Assembly: GCA_964501365.1 (NCBI GenBank)
Contig: CAZCST010000008.1
Location: 1-64,000 of the forward strand
DNA length: 64,000 nucleotides
Reading direction: 5' to 3'
Source: CAZAMB01 sp964501365
Lineage (GTDB): Bacteria; Planctomycetota; Phycisphaerae; UBA1845
Part shown: positions 1-8,828 of the stretch, piece by piece
Layout: every line of letters starts with the position of its first letter
Position numbering within the stretch: the first letter of the stretch is position 1
Translations under genes and position numbers: made by a program
Notes under the pieces: model-generated
The model's database searches: none
What the model was told of the DNA's origin: nothing
The model's input: only the letters and a program-made list of their open reading frames with translations

Positions 1-44
1 GCCCAACGATCATCATCCAAAAAAGGCTTCACCATCCTGGCCAT
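1..44 (-). CDS. Start of an unidentified gene, cut by the window edge
   Basis: An ATG (reverse strand, 44-42) is preceded by a strong ribosome binding site, AAGGAG with 8 bases to the start. The 14-15 readable residues are MARMVKPFLDDDRWA. This is too short to assign a family. It lies downstream of the ACT-domain gene on the same strand, separated by 270 bp, so it may or may not be co-transcribed. Confidence 0.5.
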   Translation of the reverse strand, partial: MARMVKPFLDDDRW

Positions 45-314
45 TTCTGCGACTCCTTTCGCACAAAACGGCCTGAATGTACATAAGTTCAAGTATGGCG
101 CAAGTTTACAAAAGAATGAGTTTTGAAATGGCTTCTAGTCAAGTAGCGTGCATCGACGTGGAAATAGTACTTCTCCAAACGAAGTCATTTGTTGGCCCGG
201 TTTTATTTATGTCCGCGAATTCAGGCGTGCAGCCCGACCCCCCTGCGTTCCCCTTTGGTATGTGGGGAGGCGCAACCCTCACCCCACCCTCTCCCCAAGT
301 AGAGGAGAAAATAG
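45..314. other. Intergenic region with a CCCTCACCCC-type repeat remnant
   Basis: No credible gene is seen here. Positions 276-309 hold a CCCTCACCCCACCCTCTCCC string followed by an A/G-rich part (AGAGGAGAA). It resembles one half of the imperfect inverted repeats of this composition that are scattered in many bacterial genomes. Upstream of the partial gene on the minus strand there is only a weak promoter-like pair. The short reading frames in this stretch show no family features. Confidence 0.4.
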
Positions 315-890
315 TTACCACCACCAGAGAAGGCCAGGGACCGTGCGAAGCGGGGTCTTCACCGAGCCGTTGTATTTCTTCACCAATCCTGTGAGCCGCG
401 TGGTGAAGCCGACATGATCGAACTCATGGGGCAGCATGACGATGATCTTCTGGCCGCCCACGGCCTTGGGACGCGGGCCCGGCAGGATGCGCCGCTCGCC
501 GGTGTGGCCGACGATCAGCATGCCGAATTCCGCAACCAGGCCGGTAAGTTCTGCAATCAGGCCCGGAGCGTCATCCGTCACAATGTCCACGCCGTAGAGG
601 TCCTCCTGATACCCGGGCGGGATGGTGGGCTCCTTCATGGGTTGGAAGACTACGCCCAGGTCCTTGGTGTGTTGCCTAAGCTCGTCCTTTTCCCGCTCCA
701 TCCGCTTGATGTCTTCGGGCTTGGCCGTGATGCTCATGAAGACCACGACTTTTTCGCCGAACTTGTCCGCGATGTCCTTGTCGATGTTGCCGCCGCGCTC
801 CGCGATAAACTTGGTCGCCGTACGGAGCAGGCCCGGCATGTCCGGTCCGATGAGCCACAGTGCCGCGTGCTGGATTTCACTTTGATGCAT
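315..890 (-). CDS. ACT-domain regulatory protein (GcvR-like), 191 aa
   Basis: The protein carries two ACT-like units. The first, near residues 5-75, begins AALWLIGPDMPGLLRTATKF and continues into a GGNID motif. The second, near 100-180, has VDIVTDDAPGLIAELTGLVAEFGM. This two-ACT layout matches the GcvR family of glycine-cleavage-system regulators, which bind small ligands and act through protein contacts. The longer upstream reading frame is rejected: ATG at 890 has GGAGG 8 bases before it, and the extension would run into the divergent methyltransferase gene. The C-terminus ends with three tryptophans just before the stop. The ligand and target are unknown. Nothing in the neighbourhood links it to glycine metabolism. 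Confidence 0.75.
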   Translation of the reverse strand: MHQSEIQHAALWLIGPDMPGLLRTATKFIAERGGNIDKDIADKFGEKVVVFMSITAKPEDIKRMEREKDELRQHTKDLGVVFQPMKEPTIPPGYQEDLYGVDIVTDDAPGLIAELTGLVAEFGMLIVGHTGERRILPGPRPKAVGGQKIIVMLPHEFDHVGFTTRLTGLVKKYNGSVKTPLRTVPGLLWWW

Positions 891-989
891 ACGCCGTACC
901 TCCGCCTCGACCGCTTTCCGAATTGAGACAGTTATTCTATCCTCTGAAGATACGCCTGTGTAGTCCTTCGGACCGAAAGTGAGCCTGTG

Positions 990-1748
990 ATGCAGACCAA
1001 TCGCGATGTCTATGGCTCTGTCGAATTCGACGCCTGGGCCGGGCGAGCCGACATCGACGCGGCCGAAGGCCACCTTCTGCGCAATTATCTGAATCCTTCA
1101 GGTTGTACCGTCGAGGCGGGCACTGGGGGCGGGCGTCTCCTGTTGTCTCTTGCGGATCTGGGATTCTCCCAACTCTTCGGCTATGACTATGTCCCGCAAC
1201 TCTTGTTCGCAGCGCAAGCGAAGGATTCGGGGCGGCGGCTGAAACTCTCGGCGCAAGACGCGACGCAACTGGCCTATGCCGATGGGTCGTTCGATCAGAT
1301 CATTTACCTGCAGCAGGTCATCTGCATGATTGAGAACGCGCAATCCCGTCGTCAGGCGATGTCGGAAGCCTACCGAATTCTTCGGCCCGGTGGCGTCGCC
1401 TTGTTCTCCTTTCTCTCCCACGACGTACGCTCACATTCCCTTCCCTACCGGCTCTTTTCCAACTATCTACAGGCGTACCGCTGGCTTCGTGGGGTCTCGC
1501 GCACCCGGCAGACATGGCCATGGCTGCGCCTGGGAGGTCGCTTCAATTTTGCAAGCCTTATCGATGCTGGTCCCTATGTGTACTGGTATCGTGCCGAAGA
1601 GGCGGTCCATGATCTGCAAGGCGCGGGGTTTACTTTGAAGGGTGTGGGATCAGGCTTGCAAGTCGAGGCCGGAATGCTGTGCGAAAACACGCGCGAACTC
1701 ATGGCCACGGCGCTGCGCGGAGGCCTCTACTGCGTTTGCAGTAAGTGA
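990..1748 (+). CDS. Class I SAM-dependent methyltransferase, 252 aa
   Basis: The Rossmann methyltransferase signature is clear: motif I is VEAGTGGGRLLLSLADLG near residues 40-58, the acidic strand-2 end is GYDYVPQLL, and a QDATQLAYADGSFDQIIYLQQV segment carries motifs II-III. A Methyltransf_11-like AYRILRPGGVALFSFL follows. The C-terminal third is aromatic and probably forms a substrate cap. The start is ATG at 990; a GTG directly before it (987) is an alternative, and there is no strong ribosome binding site. It reads away from the ACT gene and towards the polysaccharide locus, so a small-molecule or glycan substrate is possible but unproven. Confidence 0.8.
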   Translation: MQTNRDVYGSVEFDAWAGRADIDAAEGHLLRNYLNPSGCTVEAGTGGGRLLLSLADLGFSQLFGYDYVPQLLFAAQAKDSGRRLKLSAQDATQLAYADGSFDQIIYLQQVICMIENAQSRRQAMSEAYRILRPGGVALFSFLSHDVRSHSLPYRLFSNYLQAYRWLRGVSRTRQTWPWLRLGGRFNFASLIDAGPYVYWYRAEEAVHDLQGAGFTLKGVGSGLQVEAGMLCENTRELMATALRGGLYCVCSK

Positions 1749-1776
1749 AAGCCGGTTCCCATGCCGTACGAGCTGA

Positions 1777-3636
1777 CTATGACCCAGGCGTCATCTGCAC
1801 GTTGAGGTCCGGCAGAAGCCATCCGGATGACGGGATGGGGGAATTGATCATCGGGTTGGTGACGTAAATCGTGCCGGTCACATCAGGAGTTCCGCTGATC
1901 AACTGGTCGTCCGCGATCTGGACGGTGTCGCGCGCCTTTTGATCCGTTACCACGCAGTCCACGAATCGAATTCCGCCCGGCGAAGTGGCTGTGCCCGACC
2001 CCATGAATTCCATATCGATGGGCGCATCTTCGATGAATCGTGCATTATTGCGCCATTCGCAATGATCGAAGGTCACCTCGAAGGCGGAGCTCATGTTCCA
2101 TTTAATCCCCAATCCGGAGTACTCCGTTCCTTCAGCAATGCAATTGCGAAAATCAAGATGACCGCCCGGCTGTCCGTTTTTGGCGACCAGCACACGCATC
2201 GCCGGCTGACGCGAACCTTGCACAAGGTGATTCACCACCGATACGGAAATCGGCCGCGAGGTGGAAACCATTTGTGCGAGGTTGGCCATAAAGCCGCTTC
2301 CTGCGTTGCCGATTGCCTTGCAATTGGTGATCTGAACGTTGATCAGAACGTCCTTCGGGTCGTCAGGCTCCAGGTCGATGGCCGCCTGCGGGGCCGTGCC
2401 GATCGTCCCGCGAATCGTGCAATTGTCGATCGTAAGATTCTCTGCGGATAAGACACTGATTCCCTGACGGTAGTTGTTATAGAAGTCACAATTCTGAATC
2501 AGAACGTTTCGAGATGCCAGGTGCAATGCGTCATCGTACGCACTAATAATCAATCCATCGCCGCCCGAACTCTGGAACGACAGTCCCGACACCTGCACAT
2601 TATTCACTCCCTCCATGGAAAGAACATGCCGCCACTCTGACACACTGTAATTGGAGCTCATGTAGTCGGCTTTTCGCATTTGCAAAATGGCATTGGTTCC
2701 CCGCAGCTTGACATTTGACACCCGGGAGGCGGACAGCAGGCAATCGTACATACCGCGAAACGCTCCGCTCTTGGCCGTCAAAACCACGCCGTCCGCAAAT
2801 ACGATCTCCTGGTTACTGACCAGAAATAACGGCCGCACAATCCAGTCGGAGCCCATGTTCGGAATGATGACGGTCTTTGCGCCGGAGTTGATCGCGCTTT
2901 GAATCGCATTGGTTGAATCGACCGGATCAAATCCCCACCAGGATGCGTCCGCCGTGGTCACCTGACCGGCCATCACTTGAGCAATCGCGTTCTGATTGAC
3001 TCCCGAAGGGTCGGTTGTGCCATCGGTGGGATCGCCATCCGTGGGATCTTCATCTGCCGTGTCTCCCGGCGGGGTTGTATCACCATCCACGACAGAGTCG
3101 TCAGGCGGCATTGGTCCGGTGGGCTCGCCGGCATCCGGGTTGTCTGTGTTTTCCGGTGGAATCGTTTCGCCGGGCAGGGTCAGTTCCTGTTCGGAAGTCA
3201 ACGTGGAATCATTGGGAAGATCGGCGTGGAGTGAAACGACATATTTCCCAGGCCAGCCATACGTATGCTCGACCGATACGCCGGAAGCCGTTCGACCATC
3301 GCCAAAATCCCATCGGAATACGATCTCTTTGACGTTGGAGTAGCTTTCGACCTGAGCCTCAAACACCATGGACCTTGGGTTGCAGCAATAGACGGGCGTC
3401 ATGGTGAAGGCAACGGTTGGCTTGCTACTCGTCCCGGACGGAGAGATGGATTCGTTATCCGTACCCGACGGGTCCGATGCAACGTCCGAACCCTGCGTCG
3501 GTGTTTGCGTTGGAACGGTGGCAGTGGAGCCGCAGCCGCTCAGGCAAAAACAGGCCAGCGCCGGAATGGCAAGGAACCTGCCAAAAATCACTCGCGTAAG
3601 GCGGTTGGATCGCCGCTGTGGTGCAGCTACTAACAT
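1777..3636 (-). CDS. Surface lipoprotein: PKD domain plus right-handed beta-helix, 619 aa
   Basis: The start is set by a lipoprotein signal peptide: basic N-terminus, hydrophobic stretch and lipobox LSGC with Cys35. The reading frame extends 131 codons further upstream, but into the divergent promoter area. Residues about 70-150 form a PKD domain (FRWDFGDGRTASG, EHTYGWPGKYVVSL). A low-complexity acidic Thr/Pro/Asp linker rich in DPTDGD-like repeats follows to about residue 240. The rest resembles pectate-lyase-type parallel beta-helices (AIQSAINSGAKTVIIP, then many short N-rich rungs such as VLIQNCDFYNN and LTIDNCTIRG). It is divergent from a flippase-glycosyltransferase-polymerase set, which suggests action on, or anchoring of, the exported polysaccharide as a lyase, epimerase or binder. 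No catalytic triad was identified by eye. Confidence 0.75.
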   Translation of the reverse strand: MLVAAPQRRSNRLTRVIFGRFLAIPALACFCLSGCGSTATVPTQTPTQGSDVASDPSGTDNESISPSGTSSKPTVAFTMTPVYCCNPRSMVFEAQVESYSNVKEIVFRWDFGDGRTASGVSVEHTYGWPGKYVVSLHADLPNDSTLTSEQELTLPGETIPPENTDNPDAGEPTGPMPPDDSVVDGDTTPPGDTADEDPTDGDPTDGTTDPSGVNQNAIAQVMAGQVTTADASWWGFDPVDSTNAIQSAINSGAKTVIIPNMGSDWIVRPLFLVSNQEIVFADGVVLTAKSGAFRGMYDCLLSASRVSNVKLRGTNAILQMRKADYMSSNYSVSEWRHVLSMEGVNNVQVSGLSFQSSGGDGLIISAYDDALHLASRNVLIQNCDFYNNYRQGISVLSAENLTIDNCTIRGTIGTAPQAAIDLEPDDPKDVLINVQITNCKAIGNAGSGFMANLAQMVSTSRPISVSVVNHLVQGSRQPAMRVLVAKNGQPGGHLDFRNCIAEGTEYSGLGIKWNMSSAFEVTFDHCEWRNNARFIEDAPIDMEFMGSGTATSPGGIRFVDCVVTDQKARDTVQIADDQLISGTPDVTGTIYVTNPMINSPIPSSGWLLPDLNVQMTPGS

Positions 3637-3913
3637 GGATGCTCTTTCCCCGCAGTCTGTCCGCCAGCTCAATTCGGCGGATTCCCTCAAATCCGCTATG
3701 GCTTCCAGACTCAAATCTACGATGCGGAGCGACCGCAGCCGTGCCCGGCTTGTCTCATAATTCGCCGAAACTCGTGAACGCAATATCAGGTTTGTCTTTG
3801 ACTTCGGCGTGCCGATAATACGATGATGGATCGTCTCGTAGGGTGATCCCGAAATCCTCGGAGCTTGAGGCTGATTCTTGGCATCGGACGCACTTGAACC
3901 AACCCATCCCGCG

Positions 3914-5263
3914 ATGTCTTTGCAGAGTCGTGAGCCTCTTGTGCGCTCCACTCCGACATCCGCTCCCCTGAGTAACAGCAAGGGCCCATTATCACTGACC
4001 GCGAACTTTCGCTGGGCGTTGGTTGGCAACGGTGTCTACGCGTTCTGCCAATGGGCCATGCTCTCGGTGTTGGCTCGAATGGGTTCCTCCGTCGCCGTCG
4101 GTCAATTCGTGCTGGGTCTCGCCATCGCGTCGCCGATCACGGCATTGGCCATGCTCCAGCTTCGCAACGTGCAAATCACTGACGTCCAACGGAAATACAA
4201 ATTCTCCGACTATTTCGGTACGCGAATTGTCTGGACCATCGTCGCCATGATCGCCATCATCGTTTGGGGCACCCTGGCTAGCGATGACCGGACGACACTC
4301 TGGGTCGTGGTGCTCGTAGGCCTGATGAAAGGGGTGGACAGCCTTTCCGACATTGTTCGCGGATTGTTTCAATTCCGAGAACGAATGGACCTCAACGGAA
4401 TCAGCCTGATGACCAAGGGCGCGCTGTCGCTGCTCGCTCTCGCCCTCGCCATGAAACTTACGGGAAGCGTGGTGGTCGCCGTCGCAGCTGCTTCGATTTC
4501 CTGGTTTGTGGCTTTTGTCGCTTATGATCTGACCATTGCCAAACGCCTCCTGCAATCCGACGCCCTGACGGACTCCTCAAGTGGATTGCGGCCGCGATTT
4601 CTCCTTCCCTCCATCGCCCGGCTCAGCTGGATATCACTGCCTCTTGGAATTGTCATGGCGCTCATCAGCCTGCAAACAAACATCCCGCGATATGTCCTGG
4701 AGAGTCATTCCGGCACGAAACTTCTTGGTTACTTCGGAGCCATCGTCTACCCCATGATGGCCGGCATGATGGTTACCACGGCTCTTGGCCAATCCGCCTC
4801 GCCGAGACTCGCCCGGTATTTCGCCGACGATCTTACCGCTTTCGTTCGCCTGTTGCTCCGCCTGTCAATGATCTCCGGAGCCCTGGGGCTTGCACTCATT
4901 CTCGGCACTCACTTTCTGGGCGCCTGGACCCTTGGAGTCCTGTACGGCCCCGAATACGCATCCTATGAACGGGAATTTGTAGTGGTCGCCATCGCGTGGG
5001 GTATTCAACTGGTGAGCAGTTGCTGGGGCTATGGCCTGACCGCCGCCCGATGTTTTCGTGTGCAGGTTGTGCTATCCATCGTTTCCTGCCTGGCCACGCT
5101 CGCCGCTTCCTCCGCTTTCATTCCACAATATGGCGTCATGGGCGCGGCGCTCGCAGTGCTGATTACTTCACTCACCGTAGCGGTCGGGTTTTCACTGACC
5201 ATGTTCTGGGTGGTCCGCACGGCTCGTGCAGTCCCCCGTCCTTTCCGAGAGAATGCAGCGTGA
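3914..5263 (+). CDS. Polysaccharide flippase, MATE/Wzx-like, about 449 aa
   Basis: This is a polytopic protein with about 12 hydrophobic segments, beginning NFRWALVGNGVYAFCQWAML and continuing VGQFVLGLAIASPITALAML. That is the pattern of Polysacc_synt/Wzx exporters, which move lipid-linked glycans across the inner membrane. ATG at 3914 is chosen; an upstream TTG at 3878, preceded by GAGG at good spacing, would add 12 residues and cannot be excluded. It is the first gene of a plus-strand set (flippase, GT4, O-antigen ligase) that together could export, extend and polymerise a polysaccharide. Divergent from the beta-helix lipoprotein. Confidence 0.85.
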   Translation: MSLQSREPLVRSTPTSAPLSNSKGPLSLTANFRWALVGNGVYAFCQWAMLSVLARMGSSVAVGQFVLGLAIASPITALAMLQLRNVQITDVQRKYKFSDYFGTRIVWTIVAMIAIIVWGTLASDDRTTLWVVVLVGLMKGVDSLSDIVRGLFQFRERMDLNGISLMTKGALSLLALALAMKLTGSVVVAVAAASISWFVAFVAYDLTIAKRLLQSDALTDSSSGLRPRFLLPSIARLSWISLPLGIVMALISLQTNIPRYVLESHSGTKLLGYFGAIVYPMMAGMMVTTALGQSASPRLARYFADDLTAFVRLLLRLSMISGALGLALILGTHFLGAWTLGVLYGPEYASYEREFVVVAIAWGIQLVSSCWGYGLTAARCFRVQVVLSIVSCLATLAASSAFIPQYGVMGAALAVLITSLTVAVGFSLTMFWVVRTARAVPRPFRENAA

Positions 5264-5300
5264 CGGTAAGGGATTCGAAACATCGGATCACAAGAATACG

Positions 5301-6503
5301 ATGACGCAAGCCACGCTCACAACTCCAATCCAACCATTGCAATCGTCAAAGCCAGTCTTGACCCCTGTGCGCGCCCTGCACTTGTTTTCGTCGTTGAATC
5401 GCGGCGGGGCCGAAACCTGGCTCATGGATGTCGTACGCAACGTTTCACGAGACGAACTCGCCATTGATGTTTGTCTGACCGGCTCATCGAAGGGTCCCTA
5501 TGAAGACGAATTCCGCACGCTTGGCGGAGCCGTGCATCGCGTACCCATGAGCAGAAACCCGTGGATTTTTGGCAATTGCCTCCGGCGACTTCTCGAACGA
5601 GAGCGGTACGACGTCGTACATAGCCACCTTTATTACTTTTCCGGCGTCGTCCTCCGCGCTGCCGCACAGGCCGGCGTACCCCAGCGCATCGCCCACAATC
5701 ACCCGGTCGAGGACCTCAAGGCCGGCGGCCTGATTCGATTGGTCTACACCAAATGGATGCGAAGGTGGATGTGCCAATACGGAACGATGTTCCTGGGGCC
5801 AACCCGTGCAAGTCTGGACGCTTTCTGGGGGCCGGATTGGGAATCAGCACCGGACAAGAAAGTTCTGTACAACGGGATTCGCGTCGATCGCTTTCTTCAG
5901 CCGATCGACCGACCCGGCGTGCGGGCAGAACTGAACATCCCTCAAAACGCCAGGATCGTTCTCGACGTGGGTCGCTTTGTGCCTCACAAGCGCCAGGCGT
6001 TTCTGGTCGAAATCGCCCGCGAAGTACTCGCGTGCAGAGCGGATGTTTATTTCCTGCTTATCGGAGACGGACCCTCGCATGAGCACGTCGAACAACAGGT
6101 GCGCGTCGGAAACCTGTCAGACCATTTTCGGTTTGTGAAGGGTGCGCCGAGCCTCGACCATTATTGGCTCGCCTCAGACGTCTTTGCGTTTCCGTCCGTC
6201 AACGAGGGATTCGGCATCGTCGTCGTCGAAGCCGCTGCCGCCGGATTGCCGGTCATCGCTCATGACATTCCCGGCGTCCGCGAAGCGGCCGTGGCCTGCG
6301 AGTCCCCCGTGCTCCTGCCGCTCGACGCATCTCCCGAAACCTGGGCCGACGCGATTCTGGCCGGATTGAACCGCCCCCCATGGGGCCAGCCGCGCCGCGC
6401 CGAAGCCCTCGCAGCCTTTCCCTTTGCTATTGAGTCATCGATTCGTACATTAAAGAGGCTGTACGGAGTGAGTGATCACGCCGACAATGCCAGGGAACCT
6501 TGA
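5301..6503 (+). CDS. Family 4 glycosyltransferase, 400 aa
   Basis: A GT-B glycosyltransferase of family GT4. The N-terminal acceptor domain starts with LHLFSSLNRGGAETWLMDVV and has a VVHSHLYYFSG segment. The C-terminal donor domain has LDVGRFVPHKRQAFLVEIA and the E-x7-E motif in PSVNEGFGIVVVEAAAAGLP. It should transfer a sugar from a nucleotide donor to a growing glycan at the cytoplasmic membrane face. The frame opens at 5226 inside the flippase gene, but ATG at 5301 avoids the overlap. Its stop overlaps the next ATG by one base (TGATG at 6501-6505), so translation is probably coupled to the polymerase gene. Confidence 0.88.
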   Translation: MTQATLTTPIQPLQSSKPVLTPVRALHLFSSLNRGGAETWLMDVVRNVSRDELAIDVCLTGSSKGPYEDEFRTLGGAVHRVPMSRNPWIFGNCLRRLLERERYDVVHSHLYYFSGVVLRAAAQAGVPQRIAHNHPVEDLKAGGLIRLVYTKWMRRWMCQYGTMFLGPTRASLDAFWGPDWESAPDKKVLYNGIRVDRFLQPIDRPGVRAELNIPQNARIVLDVGRFVPHKRQAFLVEIAREVLACRADVYFLLIGDGPSHEHVEQQVRVGNLSDHFRFVKGAPSLDHYWLASDVFAFPSVNEGFGIVVVEAAAAGLPVIAHDIPGVREAAVACESPVLLPLDASPETWADAILAGLNRPPWGQPRRAEALAAFPFAIESSIRTLKRLYGVSDHADNAREP

Positions 6504-7882
6504 TGCACAATAGCGCTGCAGCCTATGGAGTCGCGTACCAGTCCGGCATAAGACAACCGGCCTACCCTGCCTTTGTCGTACCGACCCGCCACTCGGCACG
6601 AGGCGTCATCGTGCTCCTGGCCCTATTTCTCCTGCCGGTTTCGTTGATACCGTCGACATGGGGAACCTTCTTTCACATTCCACTGCTCCCCTACATCTGG
6701 TGGACGGAAAATGTCCTGCTGCTATTCGCTCTGCTGGTCATCGCCTACAAATTTCTTACCGGTTCTCGGATTTGCACCTCGACGTTTCGCTGGCTGGTTG
6801 CCCCAATGATGTTGCTTGGCCTGTGGCAAACCGTCTCGCTCATCTGGAATCAGCGGGACGCGGGAATGCGACTGTACTCCTTCTCGCAAAGCCTGCTGAT
6901 GTGCGCGGCCGTGATTTCGGCCACCATTCTCGCATCGGGAATGAGCACGATCGAGCGACTCCGCCTCGCCCGCCGCCTTGTATGGGTGGTCGGCGGGATC
7001 ATGGCCGTCTACATGGGACTTTCGCTTGTGTTCCCCAACTGGCGTCCCAGCTACGACTGGGTGGACCCCAGCAGCAAGGGCCTTAGCTTCATCCGAATGT
7101 TCGGCCCGCTCGGAACGTCCACCACGCTCAATTTCGCCCTGCTCCCGCTGCTGGGTATTTCCGTCGGCATGATGTTCCTGCCACACACGTGGAAGCCGGT
7201 GTGGGCGCTGGCAGCGCTTTTCTTCTCGTCCTGCATCGTCCTCACAGGCAGCCGAGGCGGACTGGTAAGTTTTGTGGCCTTTTGCGTTCTCCTGCTTCCT
7301 GCCGTGCGCATCCGCTCCATGATGTTCCTCGTCCCAATCAGCGTCATCATCGCATTCGTCATCCTGCTCTTCGGCATCCCGGAGCGCTTCCAGAATCTTC
7401 AGGATCGCTCCCGTTTCGACACCTATGAAACAGCCCTCCGCGCCTGGTCAGTCAATCCGCAGACCATGCTCTTCGGCACAGGTCACGGCGCACTCTATTC
7501 CAAGCTCAACGACGACTCGCTTCGCTATATCAATGGAGAAGACCGCTGGTACCTCCTCGAGGATAAGACCCGATTCGGCTACACGCTCCGCAACAGCCAC
7601 TCGACCTGGATGCGGAGCCTTTCCGAAACCGGCATCATCGGTTTCTGCCTGCAAAGCATTCCCTTGTTTTGGATGGTTGCGCGGCTTCTGCTTCCACGGC
7701 CTGGCGCTCGCGATCGCACGGTTCTCTTTGGGCGCAGCGTTCTGGCCGGCTGCGTCGCGATGATTGCCTACATGGCTGGCGAGGAGTTTTTCATCACCGC
7801 CTTCTGGGTCACGATCCTGTGGGTCATGTTCGCCGTCATCGGCGCCGAGTCAGTGAAAGAGGAAGCACCTGCCTTTGCGTAA
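6503..7882 (+). CDS. O-antigen ligase/polymerase family membrane protein, 459 aa
   Basis: About 11-12 hydrophobic segments surround a large periplasmic loop with the conserved Wzy_C region. That region includes LTGSRGGLVSFVAFCVLLLP and, further on, GTGHGALYSKLN and RNSHSTWMRSLSETGIIGF; the NSHxxxL-like histidine motif is typical of WaaL/Wzy O-antigen ligase domains. The protein should join or polymerise lipid-linked glycan on the periplasmic side. ATG at 6503 overlaps the stop of the glycosyltransferase gene and has GGGA 6 bases upstream. Last gene of the polysaccharide set on this strand. Confidence 0.88.
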   Translation: MHNSAAAYGVAYQSGIRQPAYPAFVVPTRHSARGVIVLLALFLLPVSLIPSTWGTFFHIPLLPYIWWTENVLLLFALLVIAYKFLTGSRICTSTFRWLVAPMMLLGLWQTVSLIWNQRDAGMRLYSFSQSLLMCAAVISATILASGMSTIERLRLARRLVWVVGGIMAVYMGLSLVFPNWRPSYDWVDPSSKGLSFIRMFGPLGTSTTLNFALLPLLGISVGMMFLPHTWKPVWALAALFFSSCIVLTGSRGGLVSFVAFCVLLLPAVRIRSMMFLVPISVIIAFVILLFGIPERFQNLQDRSRFDTYETALRAWSVNPQTMLFGTGHGALYSKLNDDSLRYINGEDRWYLLEDKTRFGYTLRNSHSTWMRSLSETGIIGFCLQSIPLFWMVARLLLPRPGARDRTVLFGRSVLAGCVAMIAYMAGEEFFITAFWVTILWVMFAVIGAESVKEEAPAFA

Positions 7883-7980
7883 CGGTCCACCGATGAATCG
7901 CTTTGTTCGGACAAATTTTGTATCGTACGGCCGCTGAAAAGGGCATCGGGATTCGACCTGTTGCCGCAAGATCGGCCGCC

Positions 7981-8808
7981 CTAACTTGACGCTGCCGAAC
8001 CGGATCGAACCGACCAAAATACTATTCCCGAAAACAAAACAAGCATACCGAATGCCGCCACCACTGAGGCACCCGTGGGCAGATCCCATTGGGCGCTGGC
8101 CCACAGACCTGCAACGCTTGCCGCAAAGGCAAATCCCCAGCCGGCCAGCAAACGAGTTCCCACGCGGCGGAAGAACATCATCGCGCAAACTGCGGGCACC
8201 ACCAGGAAGCTGAACACCAGAAGCACGCCGGCCATCTCCACGGAACTCGTCACCACGAGCCCGAAGCTCATGTAAAAAACGAAATCCCAAATGCGGACTG
8301 CCAGACCGCCCGCATGCGCATCTTCGTGGGAGGCCGAGATTGCAAAGAACTTGTCGCGCAATACATAATGGAGGGCGCCTACCCCGGCATAAACAATGGC
8401 TGTCTTCCCGACCTCGCCCCAATTCACGAAAAGCAGGCGGCCCACGAGCATGTTTTCGATTTCTTCGCGATCGATGGCCGTCTTCGACAAAATGAGAATG
8501 GCCACGGCGGCTGTGACGGCGTAGGTGATGCCGATGATGGCCTCCTGCGGAATTCGGCGATCGCGGAACCGGGCAACGGCGAACAGACCCGCACCCATGA
8601 AAGTAAACAGTAGGGACACCGCGTAGTTCGCAGTCGTGTGCGGCTCACAGCCGATCAGAATGCCAACGGCCGCCCCCAAGGCCGCAATTTGGGCCAGCGC
8701 CAAGTCTACAAAGATGACTCCGCGCATTACGACATGAATGCCCAGATAACAGTGAATTCCCGTAAGGACCAGACACGCAGCAAAAGGGGCGGCGAGAATC
8801 TCCAACAT
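7981..8808 (-). CDS. Zinc/manganese ABC transporter permease (ABC-3 family), 275 aa
   Basis: About eight membrane segments are visible, with the ABC-3 hallmarks GIHCYLGIHVVMRGVIFVDLALAQIAALG near the N-terminus and LVVTSSVEMAGVLLVFSFLVVPA near residue 200. This is the ZnuB/MntB/TroC permease type. It follows the binding-protein gene by 20 bp, with AAGGA before the ATG. It is the last gene of the operon. No ZnuC-like ATPase gene is present in the operon or elsewhere in the window, which is unusual for this transporter family. Confidence 0.9.
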   Translation of the reverse strand: MLEILAAPFAACLVLTGIHCYLGIHVVMRGVIFVDLALAQIAALGAAVGILIGCEPHTTANYAVSLLFTFMGAGLFAVARFRDRRIPQEAIIGITYAVTAAVAILILSKTAIDREEIENMLVGRLLFVNWGEVGKTAIVYAGVGALHYVLRDKFFAISASHEDAHAGGLAVRIWDFVFYMSFGLVVTSSVEMAGVLLVFSFLVVPAVCAMMFFRRVGTRLLAGWGFAFAASVAGLWASAQWDLPTGASVVAAFGMLVLFSGIVFWSVRSGSAASS

Positions 8809-8828
8809 ATTCGTTATTCCTTTTTCTG

